From JAKVCB01 sp963578605 (GTDB lineage: Bacteria > Planctomycetota > Planctomycetia > Pirellulales > Lacipirellulaceae), in the NCBI GenBank assembly GCA_963578605.1, contig CAUZEA010000031.1, forward strand, positions 1 through 53,337: DNA of 53,337 nt, given 5' to 3'. The notes below the pieces were generated by a model. That model searched no databases and was not told where the DNA came from. It saw only the letters and a program-made list of their open reading frames with translations. Position 1 is the first letter of the stretch; every line of letters begins with the position of its first letter. Of the stretch, positions 16,875 through 25,398 are shown piece by piece. A program made the translations under genes and the position numbers.

Positions 16875-17750
16875 ATGCAACTGGCAAAATACAGAACATT
16901 GTCAGGGGAACAGGGGTTTGGTGCCCTTCAGGGACCCAAATCGATTGTTCCACTGGGTGACCATCCATCCTGTGAAGCCGCCAATTTGTTTGAATTGCTG
17001 GAGGTTAATGAGATCACCGCAACGGTTACCAGACTTTTGGCGAGCGACGATGTTCCGTCAGCGCTTGCCATTGAGGAGGTACAGCTTGAGGCTCCGCTGG
17101 ATGCGCAGGAAGTATGGGCAGCTGGTGTGACGTACAAGCGGAGCCAGACAGCCCGGATGGAGGAGTCGGCTGCTGCTGCTTCCTGCTATGACCGGGTTTA
17201 CGCATCCGACCGCCCCGAACTGTTTTTTAAGGCCACGCCAAACCGGGTTGCTGGCCCCGATCAACCGGTGCGGATTCGGGTTGATGCAAGTTGGAACGTG
17301 CCGGAACCGGAACTGGCGCTGGTGATCAATTCACGCAAGGAGCTGGTCGGTTTTACGATTGGCAACGACATGAGTAGCCGGGACATTGAAGGGGAAAACC
17401 CGCTTTATCTGACCCAGGCGAAAATCTACGATCAAAGTTGCGGGCTTGGTCCCTGGATTACACTTTGCAGCGCCATGCCCCCGCGGTCAGAAATTGGAAT
17501 TCAGCTTCAGGTTTTCCGCAATACAGAGCAGGTGTTTCACGGCCGGACCCATATCGAGCAAATGGCCCGCACGTTCGAAGATTTGATCGGTTGGTTGGGG
17601 CGGGACAACTCTTTTCCGTCGGGAGCAATCTTACTTACGGGAACCGGGATCGTACCCGCCAATGATTTCACCCTGTTGCCGGGTGACCGGATAGATATCT
17701 CCATTGACGGCATCGGCACGTTATCTGCGCCGGTGATTCAGGGATCCTGA
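16875..17750 (+). CDS. Fumarylacetoacetate-hydrolase-family enzyme, 2-dehydro-3-deoxy-sugar-acid dehydratase-like
   Basis: A 291-residue cytosolic enzyme of the FAH superfamily. The metal site is seen in WNVPEPELALVINS (Glu-x-Glu) with the later aspartate in GNDMSSRDIEGENPLYLTQA. The run QAKIYDQSCGLGPWI is more like the archaeal-type 2-dehydro-3-deoxy-D-arabinonate dehydratase (KdaD) than fumarylacetoacetase, so it may dehydrate a 2-keto-3-deoxy sugar acid to a semialdehyde. GAGG sits 8 bases before the ATG. A 14-bp palindrome just upstream may be an operator. The gene stands alone; glucuronate isomerase 2 kb away makes sugar-acid catabolism plausible, but no shared operon is visible. Family certain, substrate inferred. 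Confidence 0.85.
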   Translation: MQLAKYRTLSGEQGFGALQGPKSIVPLGDHPSCEAANLFELLEVNEITATVTRLLASDDVPSALAIEEVQLEAPLDAQEVWAAGVTYKRSQTARMEESAAAASCYDRVYASDRPELFFKATPNRVAGPDQPVRIRVDASWNVPEPELALVINSRKELVGFTIGNDMSSRDIEGENPLYLTQAKIYDQSCGLGPWITLCSAMPPRSEIGIQLQVFRNTEQVFHGRTHIEQMARTFEDLIGWLGRDNSFPSGAILLTGTGIVPANDFTLLPGDRIDISIDGIGTLSAPVIQGS

Positions 17751-18520
17751 AAGAAAAGTTGGGAGCAGTAAGGCGCCGCGGGGAGATAGCAGTGGCGGGA
17801 AGCTTCATGTTGGGGCCGATTTCTACCCGCTACAGGATGATTGTCCCAGCCTGGTTGGCGACCGACTCATCCAATCGAAACCGCTTGGAGCTTGCCGAGG
17901 ATCTTCTGCTGAGCAGCAGTTTTCTTGCCGAGTTGCTGATGTCGTTTCGTGCCGCGCCGAGCAGTCGTACTCGGAACAGGGCTTTTGCTCCCGGTGCTGC
18001 GGAACTTGCTTTCACTACGGAGGACCCAAGTTGGCGCTCCCCAGTCGATTGCGTCGCCAGTTCGGAGTTTGGATTTTTGGCAGCAACGTCATTGCTATCA
18101 ACCGTGTAGGACTCGGTTGTTTCATTAAGACTGTTTTCATTAAGACTGGCAACAACTTGATACAACTCCACTAGCGTGACTGCTGCTGACCGGCGACCAC
18201 AATGACTTGTTGCCCAGCTACCAGGTAAATCTCGAGGATTCCGTCGATCAGCAACGGAAAATCGAGCCAGCAAGGGATAGACGTAATCATTATTTGCAGG
18301 GCCAACTCGACTTTGATGTAGGGCTGCCAGCATGCGGGCAGCCACCCAACTAGACGAGTTAGTATTTAGGGTAATTTAGTGGAACCGGTTGTTCCGATAA
18401 TATCGATAAGTTCCGTTTTCCGGAGTCTTGTGAATATCCAATCTGTTCGTGGCAGATAATTTCGTCCCCCCGATGCCTGTCGCGTTCCCGCTTTTCCAAC
18501 TATCTCTTGAGGGACGACCT
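17751..18520. other. Intergenic region without a confident gene
   Basis: About 770 bp. A 171-codon frame is open on the minus strand (17830-18345) and a 116-codon frame on the plus strand, but neither has a recognisable domain, signal or ribosome binding site. A 15-bp tandem duplication (18120-18148) lies inside. The right end provides the leader of the next gene, with GAGGG before GTG 18521. Confidence 0.5.
18120..18148. repeat. Tandem duplication of 15 bp
   Basis: TTTCATTAAGACTG occurs at 18120-18133 and again at 18135-18148, separated by one T, giving two copies with a 15-bp period. It lies in a stretch with no confident gene. In the minus-strand open frame it would encode SLNEN-SLNET, so a coding origin is not excluded. 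Confidence 0.7.
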
Positions 18521-21500
18521 GTGCGAAAACACATTCAAGCTATCGCGTCTTGCGTGGTATTGCCGCTGGCACTGTTCATTACGTTACTTGGCGAGTCCCT
18601 TAATAGCGTTGGGCAGGCTGCCAATGTGCGTATTCAGCTGGACCATAAATCACTTATCTTTTCCCCGGAAGAGTCATTGAGCATTACAGTCGGGCTGACA
18701 GATTTTCATGCGCAACCAGGTATGCTCGTGCGCTGTACGGCCGGTGCGATCAAGGTGGCCGACGGCAAATCAAGCTGGAACGCCGTCCAGGAAGAGCAAG
18801 TGGACGAAGCAGGTGGATTGCCGGACTTTCAACCCTTTCACCAGAAGATACCCAGCATCGAGGGTGCGTTTCACCTGGAAATCAAACTAGCGATTCGTCA
18901 AGCGAATTCCGCGGCACCATTCAAACAGATTTTCATAAAACGTTTACCGCTGCTTGTTGTCGCGGATGGAAAAGGGAGCGGAGACAAACCGGCAGCGATA
19001 CCAGGTGATCCTGAGAAGACGGAACCAAACAGCGATACCCAGGGTTTGGTGGCGATATGGAATGAGTCAGGAGATTTTGCCAGGAAAATTGGCTTGGGGA
19101 AGAGGGCCGGGCATACGGCAGAATTGGACTGGGACCACATTTTTAACCAATGTACTGCGTTCGTTTCGGAACTCAAGGCGAGTGGGCACAGCACGGTTGC
19201 TATCCCGACCAACGTTTCAGCGATCGACCTCTATCCGACCGGTAACACGGCACCAGCCAAACCACCGGCGATGGCCAAGGCCGACGTACTGGAATTGCTA
19301 ATGCGTCGACTTGATCAGTCTGGATTCGCTGTATATTTGGTGATTCCCGGACAAGAAGCGAAGGTTATCGATCCAACAGAGGGCACCGAAGAATTGTCAA
19401 CGAGTGTTCCCCTGCTTGTCCTGGAGCAAACAGAATTCGGATCCTACGCACTTCCCTACAACAGCATGCGTCACCAAATTCCTTCGTGCGTAAGACAGGC
19501 TATCAATCGGGTTGCGGGACTTTATTCCGAACACAATTCGTTCAAGGCGATTGTGATTGACTGCCGCGGTTGCTCTGCGAAGATGATCTCGCAAACAACC
19601 TTGACCGAATGCCAGGCGATACCACTTGTTGATGCATCTGCAACCACGAAGGAGCAGTTCAACAAACGCTTGTCTGTTGCGATTGCGAGTACCTGTCCTG
19701 GGGTGATCTTTGTGTCACATCTTCCAGGGGATGATGGATTACCCCCGGCGTTTGTCGGGATTGGTGAGTCAGCGTCCGAGCTGGCGAGCATGCTGAAGGC
19801 AATCCGGAAGGATATTGATTCCCTGACAATCCACTCGTCGACAACGCAGTTGGAAAATCTCGGTTTCGAGATTTCATCCGATGGCAAGCTTAGCGAGTGG
19901 GATATTCATCTTGCTGAGGGAGCCACCATCCAAGTCGACAAAACGCACTTTCGAGAAGGGACTCAAAGTGTTCATCTGCGCAGTCCCAGGCCTGGTCGTG
20001 CCATATCGCTGCGGAGCAAATCGTTCCAGTTTCATCCTACTCGTCGCATCGCCATTGAGGCTTGGGTGCGTCTGGAACCTGAAGTGGATGCTCCTTCTGT
20101 GCGGTTAGTGCTGGAAGGTGAATATCAAGGCCAAAGGTTTACGCATCAGGTTAAGCTTCCAGACAACAGCAACTTGGCCAATGCGGGAAAAAAGCAAGGT
20201 GAGTGGATACCCCTGACCTTGCAAATTGATGAGTTACCGCGTGAAGGCATCTCCAACCTGCGGGTTGCTATTGATTTGAGCGGGGAGGGGAACGTGTGGG
20301 TCGACAACCTGCAACTTAGCGACATGTGGCTCAGCGAGGAAGAATACCAAGAGTTTATCGCCGCACTCGAGACGGCAGAACAGAGTCTGGCTGTGGGACG
20401 AACCGACGACGTGCAGATTTATCTGGCAACGACGTTGCCAAACCAACTAGCCAAGTTCGCCGAGGTGAACTACCTCGCTCCGAGTCTTGCTCAAGCCACG
20501 TCTGTTGCAACTCCAGTAACGACCGAGCTGACAACGGCCCCAGCCGCCCAGGCGCCTGTCCAACAAGTGTCCGTCGCGAAAACATCAAGTTCGACCGATT
20601 CCAACATCACGCCAATCCCAGTGGAAGACGAATCGAGCACCGTGTTCATGGGCGACCTCGAACCCACGGAGCAACCTGCAACGATTGCTCGACGAGTGGC
20701 TGCGACGGTAAAAAAATCGGAATTGGTTTCAATGTTCGGCCAACTAGTCGACAAAGAGAGGGCCGGGCGAAAACAAACAGAATCGGCTTCGACAATTTCA
20801 GAGAGCAAAAGCGGTGCGAATACCACCGCCGTTGTCACCACAAAACCGGTCAGCCCAAGCTTGAACTCTGATGCGGTTCTCATTGCCGAGCCAAAGTCGG
20901 CGATTGCAGCAACTCGCTCTGGCGCTCCGTGGTGGAAGTTCTGGGAGTCTGCTGGCGAAGATCTTGATGGGATCGAAGCAAACCAGATCGGCGCGCAGTC
21001 GTCAACGCCAAGCGAACCACCACGAGTTCCGATAGCGCGTCAAGATGGTGATGTTCTGGGAACAATAAACGATGCTCCTGACGCGCCGAAGTCGACATTT
21101 GGGTCGCTGTGGACGTCGCTGTGGGGAAGTTCTCAAGACGACACGCCAACACCTTTAACACCCGAAACCATGCCGGCAACACCCGAAATCACCCCGGCGG
21201 TCAACAACGTGGCCGTGACTCAAACGACGATCGACACCGAAAAAGACGGTAATCGCCTGCAGAGTATTTTCTGGTTCATGCATCGAGAAAACGAGCCGAG
21301 CAAGAGTGATCCGAGCGAAGGCACCCCGAACGACAGCAACTTCACCAGGTTTGCCAGCCTTTGGCGACTGCCCCGAGTCGGAAGTAACGAAAATAACGAG
21401 GGCTTGGCAGAAACTGCACCCGGAGCGGATGTTGGTGAACTCCAACGCGCGATCCCTGCTGCCGAATCCGACCTGGGACCGACGACGATTGACCCTCCGC

Positions 21501-21823
21501 GAAGCCATTTGTTCAGCAGATTCCTGGTTCGACAGGAGCCGCCGCAAAGTGAGCTCGACTCGGAGATTCCGCAATCGACGTCAATCACGTCCCGGCTATT
21601 GTCGTTCTTTGGGATTGGACGCGAGGACCAAGAGGGACAACCTGAAGTCTCCCCGGCGGCTGTGGCAACACCGCAGGCGATTATCGCGACACGCCCGCTG
21701 ACTACTGGTATAACGACGCGTTCAAGTCAACCAGATAGCGTTCCTGCAAAGGGAGCAGAGCCCGGGAACGAACAGTCGGTTATGGACCATTTGCGGGCCA
21801 ATCCCCCGACCCTTGTCCGCTAG
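18521..21823 (+). CDS. Large exported protein with carbohydrate-binding-like domain and aromatic-module tail
   Basis: An 1100-residue protein, not recognised as a named family. GTG 18521 is chosen because GAGGG precedes it and it gives a clean signal peptide (CVVLPLALFITLLGES, cleavage after VGQA); the frame extends 24 codons upstream. After an N-terminal beta-rich region comes an alpha/beta part (about 190-440, barrel-like by eye). A jelly-roll carbohydrate-binding-like segment (about 475-600) follows, with HFREGTQSVHLRSP, RRIAIEAWVRLEP and EGNVWVDNLQLSDMWLSEEE. From about 630 the chain is Ser/Thr/Pro/Glu-rich and carries short aromatic modules at roughly 739, 804, 860, 918, 945, 997 and 1029. 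It is probably secreted or cell-surface; the function is unknown. It stands alone on its strand. Confidence 0.75.
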   Translation: MRKHIQAIASCVVLPLALFITLLGESLNSVGQAANVRIQLDHKSLIFSPEESLSITVGLTDFHAQPGMLVRCTAGAIKVADGKSSWNAVQEEQVDEAGGLPDFQPFHQKIPSIEGAFHLEIKLAIRQANSAAPFKQIFIKRLPLLVVADGKGSGDKPAAIPGDPEKTEPNSDTQGLVAIWNESGDFARKIGLGKRAGHTAELDWDHIFNQCTAFVSELKASGHSTVAIPTNVSAIDLYPTGNTAPAKPPAMAKADVLELLMRRLDQSGFAVYLVIPGQEAKVIDPTEGTEELSTSVPLLVLEQTEFGSYALPYNSMRHQIPSCVRQAINRVAGLYSEHNSFKAIVIDCRGCSAKMISQTTLTECQAIPLVDASATTKEQFNKRLSVAIASTCPGVIFVSHLPGDDGLPPAFVGIGESASELASMLKAIRKDIDSLTIHSSTTQLENLGFEISSDGKLSEWDIHLAEGATIQVDKTHFREGTQSVHLRSPRPGRAISLRSKSFQFHPTRRIAIEAWVRLEPEVDAPSVRLVLEGEYQGQRFTHQVKLPDNSNLANAGKKQGEWIPLTLQIDELPREGISNLRVAIDLSGEGNVWVDNLQLSDMWLSEEEYQEFIAALETAEQSLAVGRTDDVQIYLATTLPNQLAKFAEVNYLAPSLAQATSVATPVTTELTTAPAAQAPVQQVSVAKTSSSTDSNITPIPVEDESSTVFMGDLEPTEQPATIARRVAATVKKSELVSMFGQLVDKERAGRKQTESASTISESKSGANTTAVVTTKPVSPSLNSDAVLIAEPKSAIAATRSGAPWWKFWESAGEDLDGIEANQIGAQSSTPSEPPRVPIARQDGDVLGTINDAPDAPKSTFGSLWTSLWGSSQDDTPTPLTPETMPATPEITPAVNNVAVTQTTIDTEKDGNRLQSIFWFMHRENEPSKSDPSEGTPNDSNFTRFASLWRLPRVGSNENNEGLAETAPGADVGELQRAIPAAESDLGPTTIDPPRSHLFSRFLVRQEPPQSELDSEIPQSTSITSRLLSFFGIGREDQEGQPEVSPAAVATPQAIIATRPLTTGITTRSSQPDSVPAKGAEPGNEQSVMDHLRANPPTLVR
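20720..21640 (+). repeat. Protein-level repeat region: seven aromatic-rich modules
   Basis: Within the tail of the 1100-residue protein, short hydrophobic-aromatic segments recur in an otherwise acidic, Ser/Pro/Thr-rich chain: ELVSMFGQLVDK (20720), APWWKFWES (20924), TFGSLWTSLWG (21095), LQSIFWFMH (21257), FTRFASLWRL (21341), HLFSRFLVR (21506) and SRLLSFFGIG (21590). They are spaced about 24-65 residues apart. A shared pattern of a Ser followed by two or three bulky aromatic or aliphatic residues, then acidic residues, is visible. DNA identity between modules is low, so these are old or convergent repeats. Confidence 0.6.
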
Positions 21824-21865
21824 GTTGTCTCTTGCCCGGTTTCCCTTGATCCGGTTTCCCAGTCG

Positions 21866-23128
21866 CTAAGGGAGAACCCTGGCTGGCGTTGTGAGGTCTC
21901 GGTCGGTCAAAGGTGCTCCGCCATCGGGTGTCACGGTGAACGATTGCTCTAGTTGGAATGCTTTGCCGGGGATTCCAAACACGGGCGCTTCGAGATTGAG
22001 GACCATTCCCGTTTCCAGCGGAAAATCTGTCGGCACGTCAATGCAGTCGTCGCGGATACGATGCCCGTGGTCTGGGACAAGGAGCGGAAAATCTCGCACC
22101 TCAAGGCCTAGTCCATGCCCATGTGGGAATTCGCAGGTCAGGCCCCCATCCTCGAAAACCTCCGCCATGACGGCCTGTACGCGGGATGACAAGACACCTG
22201 GTCGAAGTTCCCGCCGGGTGGTCTCCAGACAACGGCTCAACACCTCGAACACGCGTTCGTCCTCGGCTGTGGTGGCACCCACAAAAAGGGACGTTCCCGC
22301 ATCGGTGTAGTACTGTCGATAGATGCAACCAAAGTCCAAAAACAGCACTTCTCCGTCGCTGATTTTGTAAGATGGTTCGGTGGCAATGCCCAGCCCGAAC
22401 GGACTGTAGGCGTAGTGGTCAAAGTCGGCTCCATCGACTGCAAGCTGAGCCCGAAAGATGCGAGCCAGATCAGTCAAATCGGTGCCCACGCGGGCCTCCT
22501 TGAAACTTTGGGCTGCCGCGCGTTCGGCAATCTCAAATCCGTGCCGCAGTAGATCCTGCTCAACTGGAGTCTTGACCATCCGAATCATTCTGAACAATTG
22601 CGATGCATCGCGCAGTTGTGCATTGGGAAGGGCTTGGCGAAGCGTTGCCTGGTCCTCAGGAATCATGGGTTCGAATTCAATACCAAGTCGTGCCTCTGTA
22701 AGACCATTGGCACGCAGCGCCGCTACCAGGGCATCGAAAGGTGACTCGTAGCGATCCTGGGTCGGTACGAACGGTTGTGCCGCAAGCTTGTTGGATTCGT
22801 GTGTGATCCAGGGTCCGGAGTTGACAGGCTCTTCCTGCCCGTAGACGTAACGATCGATATCCAAATCGGCAGTGTTGGTTTCACACATGTGCTCCAGCAC
22901 CAAAGAGGGCTTTTTGCCATCGGCCAGTACTGCAAAGCAAAAGGGAAGTCCAGAAGGTTCGCGCGGATCAAGCATGTGACGCTTAAAGCTCACGTTAGAC
23001 CAAATGTGGTGCCCGGTGAGATAACGAACATTGGCCGGTGAGCAAGCGATGATCGCATCGAGTCCAGCTTGTTCTATCCACTGTCGGGCGCGTGATTCGT
23101 TAAGCAAAGATTGTGTTGCCATTTCCAA
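21866..23128 (-). CDS. M24-family peptidase (Xaa-Pro dipeptidase-like)
   Basis: A 420-residue pita-bread metallopeptidase that should cleave an N-terminal residue before proline or a related substrate. The N-terminal creatinase-like domain covers about 1-170. The catalytic domain holds the five metal ligands: Asp in FLDFGCIYRQYYTDAGTS (two aspartates), His in FPHGHGLGLEVRDF, Glu in VLNLEAPVFGI and Glu in QLEQSFTVTPDG. The length matches the family. The stop faces that of the preceding exported-protein gene across a 42-bp gap. No partner genes are evident. The substrate is not predictable; some M24 relatives lack peptidase activity, but here all ligands are present. Confidence 0.92.
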   Translation of the reverse strand: MEMATQSLLNESRARQWIEQAGLDAIIACSPANVRYLTGHHIWSNVSFKRHMLDPREPSGLPFCFAVLADGKKPSLVLEHMCETNTADLDIDRYVYGQEEPVNSGPWITHESNKLAAQPFVPTQDRYESPFDALVAALRANGLTEARLGIEFEPMIPEDQATLRQALPNAQLRDASQLFRMIRMVKTPVEQDLLRHGFEIAERAAAQSFKEARVGTDLTDLARIFRAQLAVDGADFDHYAYSPFGLGIATEPSYKISDGEVLFLDFGCIYRQYYTDAGTSLFVGATTAEDERVFEVLSRCLETTRRELRPGVLSSRVQAVMAEVFEDGGLTCEFPHGHGLGLEVRDFPLLVPDHGHRIRDDCIDVPTDFPLETGMVLNLEAPVFGIPGKAFQLEQSFTVTPDGGAPLTDRDLTTPARVLP

Positions 23129-23221
23129 AGTGTACCGGACTGCAAGAAGCAGACAACCAGCAAACCATGGACGCGTGGCAGAGGGCAGTCCGTGGCAACG
23201 AGAGCGCGGGCAGGGATTGAA

Positions 23222-24475
23222 TCAGGGTGATGCGACCGTTTCGCCACCAGCACGGGTGGCCATGGCTCGCCAGATGAGCAGATCAATAGTTTCACTAACT
23301 GCCTGAACCGAACCATCCATCAGTGCTGCATTGACGGTGCCGGCGTGGTAACTGCGGGCAGTCACGGCAGCGTATGTCACGTTGGTATTGGAGACCTCGA
23401 CACGTGAACTGTTGAAGTCAATATCGCTGTCGGCACTGGAACATTGCACTTTAGTATTTGGCGGAAAGGTTGCCGTAAATCCAGATTGGTGAACCCGCCC
23501 ATCGACCCATTCGGTATGACCGCTGATCTTGTCACTCCCACTGGCCAACGCACAAAGTTCGGCTGGGGAATTGGGAATGTTGGCATTTCCCTGGCCCCCA
23601 TCGCGATTGTAGGGCTGGTAGGCCTTGGCCTCGGCAAGCATGAGCGTTTTGCTCATTCCATCGCGAAACGCGTTAGTTCCCAACATCGCGCCAGGATAAA
23701 ACGCACCTGAACCGCCGCTGCCGTCGGTGGGGTCGTAAACCTTCCAGACTCCACAATTCACGACGTAGTTGATGGGGTAGTCCCTCGAATCGCCACTACC
23801 ATCGAGGCGGACACGATCGTTTTCTTCGCTTGGGCAGAGATAAACCGGAATGCGAGTTGCCTTCAACAATTCATTGCCAATGTAAACGGCGTGGTAGTCC
23901 TGATCAAAGCTGAACTGGTTGGCAACTCCTGATTCCTCCAGGTAGGGGAGGATCCGCGCCTGGACCGACCAGCGATATTGGTTGTGGCGGTGCGTCGCCA
24001 GCTGGGCGACCCGTGTATTCTGTGGGATTCGCGCCTGGGCCGACGAGCGATACTGATTGCCCATCATGGGGGGAAATTTTCCCTTTGCGGATTCGAAATT
24101 GTGCATGCCCAAGGCGATTTGTTTCATGTTGTTCTGGCAGGCCATGCGACGAGCCGCCTCGCGTGCGGCCTGTACGGCGGGCAACAAAATGGCGATCAGA
24201 ATTCCAATGACCGCAATCACCACCAATAATTCCACCAGTGTGAAACCATTTAGGGGATGCGCAGGGTTGGCACAAACGGCGGGATCACTAGCATGTAACG
24301 CGTGGGGGCCGGTTTGCTCCGTGACTGATCGCCTCCAGCGTGGAAAACTGGGAAGGCTGAGTGAGTAGTCTGAGTTGATATTTGATTTCGATTGAACTTG
24401 CATTCGCTCAAAGAGGGTCGTTTTCATGGCGGGCGATGTGAAATAGCGGGACATTGTAAGGGAGTAGGCCTCCAA
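23222..24475 (-). CDS. DUF1559 protein with prepilin-type N-terminal signal
   Basis: A 417-residue member of the large planctomycete DUF1559 family, possibly a pilin-like surface protein. The prepilin cleavage/methylation motif is GFTLVELLVVIAVIGILIAI, followed by the family hallmark LPAVQAAREAARRM. The C terminus has the usual ending with HAGTVNAALMDGSVQAVSE. Two oddities: the cleavage motif comes after about 76 residues, far longer than a typical leader, so the true start may be internal (ATG 24451 or 24427 still leave long leaders); and a 25-codon tandem duplication lies just after FPPMMG. A Fur-box-like sequence lies just upstream at 24489. Family sure, function unknown. Confidence 0.9.
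   Translation of the reverse strand: MEAYSLTMSRYFTSPAMKTTLFERMQVQSKSNINSDYSLSLPSFPRWRRSVTEQTGPHALHASDPAVCANPAHPLNGFTLVELLVVIAVIGILIAILLPAVQAAREAARRMACQNNMKQIALGMHNFESAKGKFPPMMGNQYRSSAQARIPQNTRVAQLATHRHNQYRWSVQARILPYLEESGVANQFSFDQDYHAVYIGNELLKATRIPVYLCPSEENDRVRLDGSGDSRDYPINYVVNCGVWKVYDPTDGSGGSGAFYPGAMLGTNAFRDGMSKTLMLAEAKAYQPYNRDGGQGNANIPNSPAELCALASGSDKISGHTEWVDGRVHQSGFTATFPPNTKVQCSSADSDIDFNSSRVEVSNTNVTYAAVTARSYHAGTVNAALMDGSVQAVSETIDLLIWRAMATRAGGETVASP
23952..24059. repeat. Internal duplication inside the DUF1559 gene
   Basis: Two copies of a 33-bp segment, at 23952-23984 and 24027-24059, match at 28 of 33 bases and are offset by 75 bp (25 codons). In the protein they read NQYRSSAQARI and NQYRWSVQARI. 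The second is the conserved family version leading into LPYLEE; the first, with the intervening PQNTRVAQLATHRH, is an in-frame extra unit. Confidence 0.8.
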
Positions 24476-24882
24476 TTGGAGACGTCTCGCTAATGAGACT
24501 CAGTATCAAAAATACTATTATCTAGTTAAGCCGTTTCAGGTCAATGGCCAAATCAGATTTTTTTCGGGGAGCAGCCGACCAGTTCCCCGATCGGGAAAAG
24601 TGGGCGAAAAACCTGCTTGGCAAAGGAAGCCCGTCGGCCGTAGAGTCCGCGAGCAGCTCACTTTGCTGATTCTCGGGGCTGATAAGACCGCCAGGGAGGC
24701 TGAAGATTAAGGTTCAGCTGCGCCGCCATTGCTAGCAGTGGCGGCGTGCACTCAGCCTGTTCCCTCTGATAACCGTCCCCTTCGATCAAGCCGACCGCCG
24801 ACCGTGGTCGATAACGCCAAAGGGTTGTGATGCGCGAATTGTGTGCCGACACCGCGGTGAGTGGGAAGGGAAAGGAATCTGG
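24476..24882. other. Intergenic region between divergent genes
   Basis: About 400 bp carrying the promoters of the DUF1559 gene (minus) and the TIGR03546 gene (plus). The AT-rich part near 24500-24540 is the likeliest promoter area for the minus-strand gene and contains the Fur-box-like sequence. No gene or RNA was recognised in the remainder. Confidence 0.5.
24489..24507. promoter_or_regulatory. Fur-box-like sequence
   Basis: GCTAATGAGACTCAGTATC agrees with the classical 19-bp Fur consensus at 15 positions. It lies 14 bp upstream of the DUF1559 start, in an AT-rich patch where a promoter is expected. A match this good is expected by chance about once in several windows of this size, and no iron gene is adjacent, so the call is tentative. 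Confidence 0.3.
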
Positions 24883-25398
24883 ATGCTTCAATGGAACTTT
24901 GACCCGTTGCGCCCGCTGTGGAGTATGCTCAAGGCCCACAGTTCACCCAGCCAACTGGCGAGTGGTTTCGCGATAGGTGTCGTCATTGGCCTGGCACCGT
25001 TGGGAAGTCTCGTTGCCACGATATTATGCGTGCTTCTTTTTTCACTCCGGGTCAATCGAGCGACTGGTTGTATGGCTGCTTTGTTGTTCATGTGGACAAC
25101 TCCGTGGATTGCCCCGTATGCCCACATTGTTGGCCTCTACGCACTTTCGATCCAGTCACTTCAAAGCACCTACGCGTGGTTGTACGACATGCCCCTGGGG
25201 CCGTGGATTGGGTTCAACAATACGGTTGCCTTGGGCGGTTTGCTAATAGGGGTGTATTTTTCGTTTCCAATTTACTGCCTGAGTTACACTTTCTTTTCAA
25301 GGCTGTTGGGGTGGCGGGAAAATCGCCGACGGCGCCAGGAAGTAGACAGCCTGATGGCCCGCATGAATATTGGGGCTGAGTGGGGAGCGGCTGCCTGA
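24883..25398 (+). CDS. TIGR03546-family membrane protein (DUF2062-like)
   Basis: A 171-residue inner-membrane protein with four or so hydrophobic helices (IGVVIGLAPLGSLVATILCV, CMAALLFMWTTPWIAPYAHI, TVALGGLLIGVYFSFPIYCL). The start ATG 24883 follows AAAGGA at good spacing; an in-frame upstream frame from 24841 is unlikely. The pattern SPSQLASGFAIGVVIGLAPLG is the DUF2062 signature. In several lineages this gene stands immediately before a TIGR03545 gene, exactly as here, where its stop overlaps the next start by one base (TGATG). That points to translational coupling and a shared membrane or envelope function, which has not been established. Confidence 0.85.
   Translation: MLQWNFDPLRPLWSMLKAHSSPSQLASGFAIGVVIGLAPLGSLVATILCVLLFSLRVNRATGCMAALLFMWTTPWIAPYAHIVGLYALSIQSLQSTYAWLYDMPLGPWIGFNNTVALGGLLIGVYFSFPIYCLSYTFFSRLLGWRENRRRRQEVDSLMARMNIGAEWGAAA

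Noticed and set aside
17830..18345. Minus-strand open frame of 171 codons in the gap before the large exported protein
   Set aside because: No recognisable domain, signal peptide or Shine-Dalgarno; composition is plausible but not convincing, so not called as a gene.
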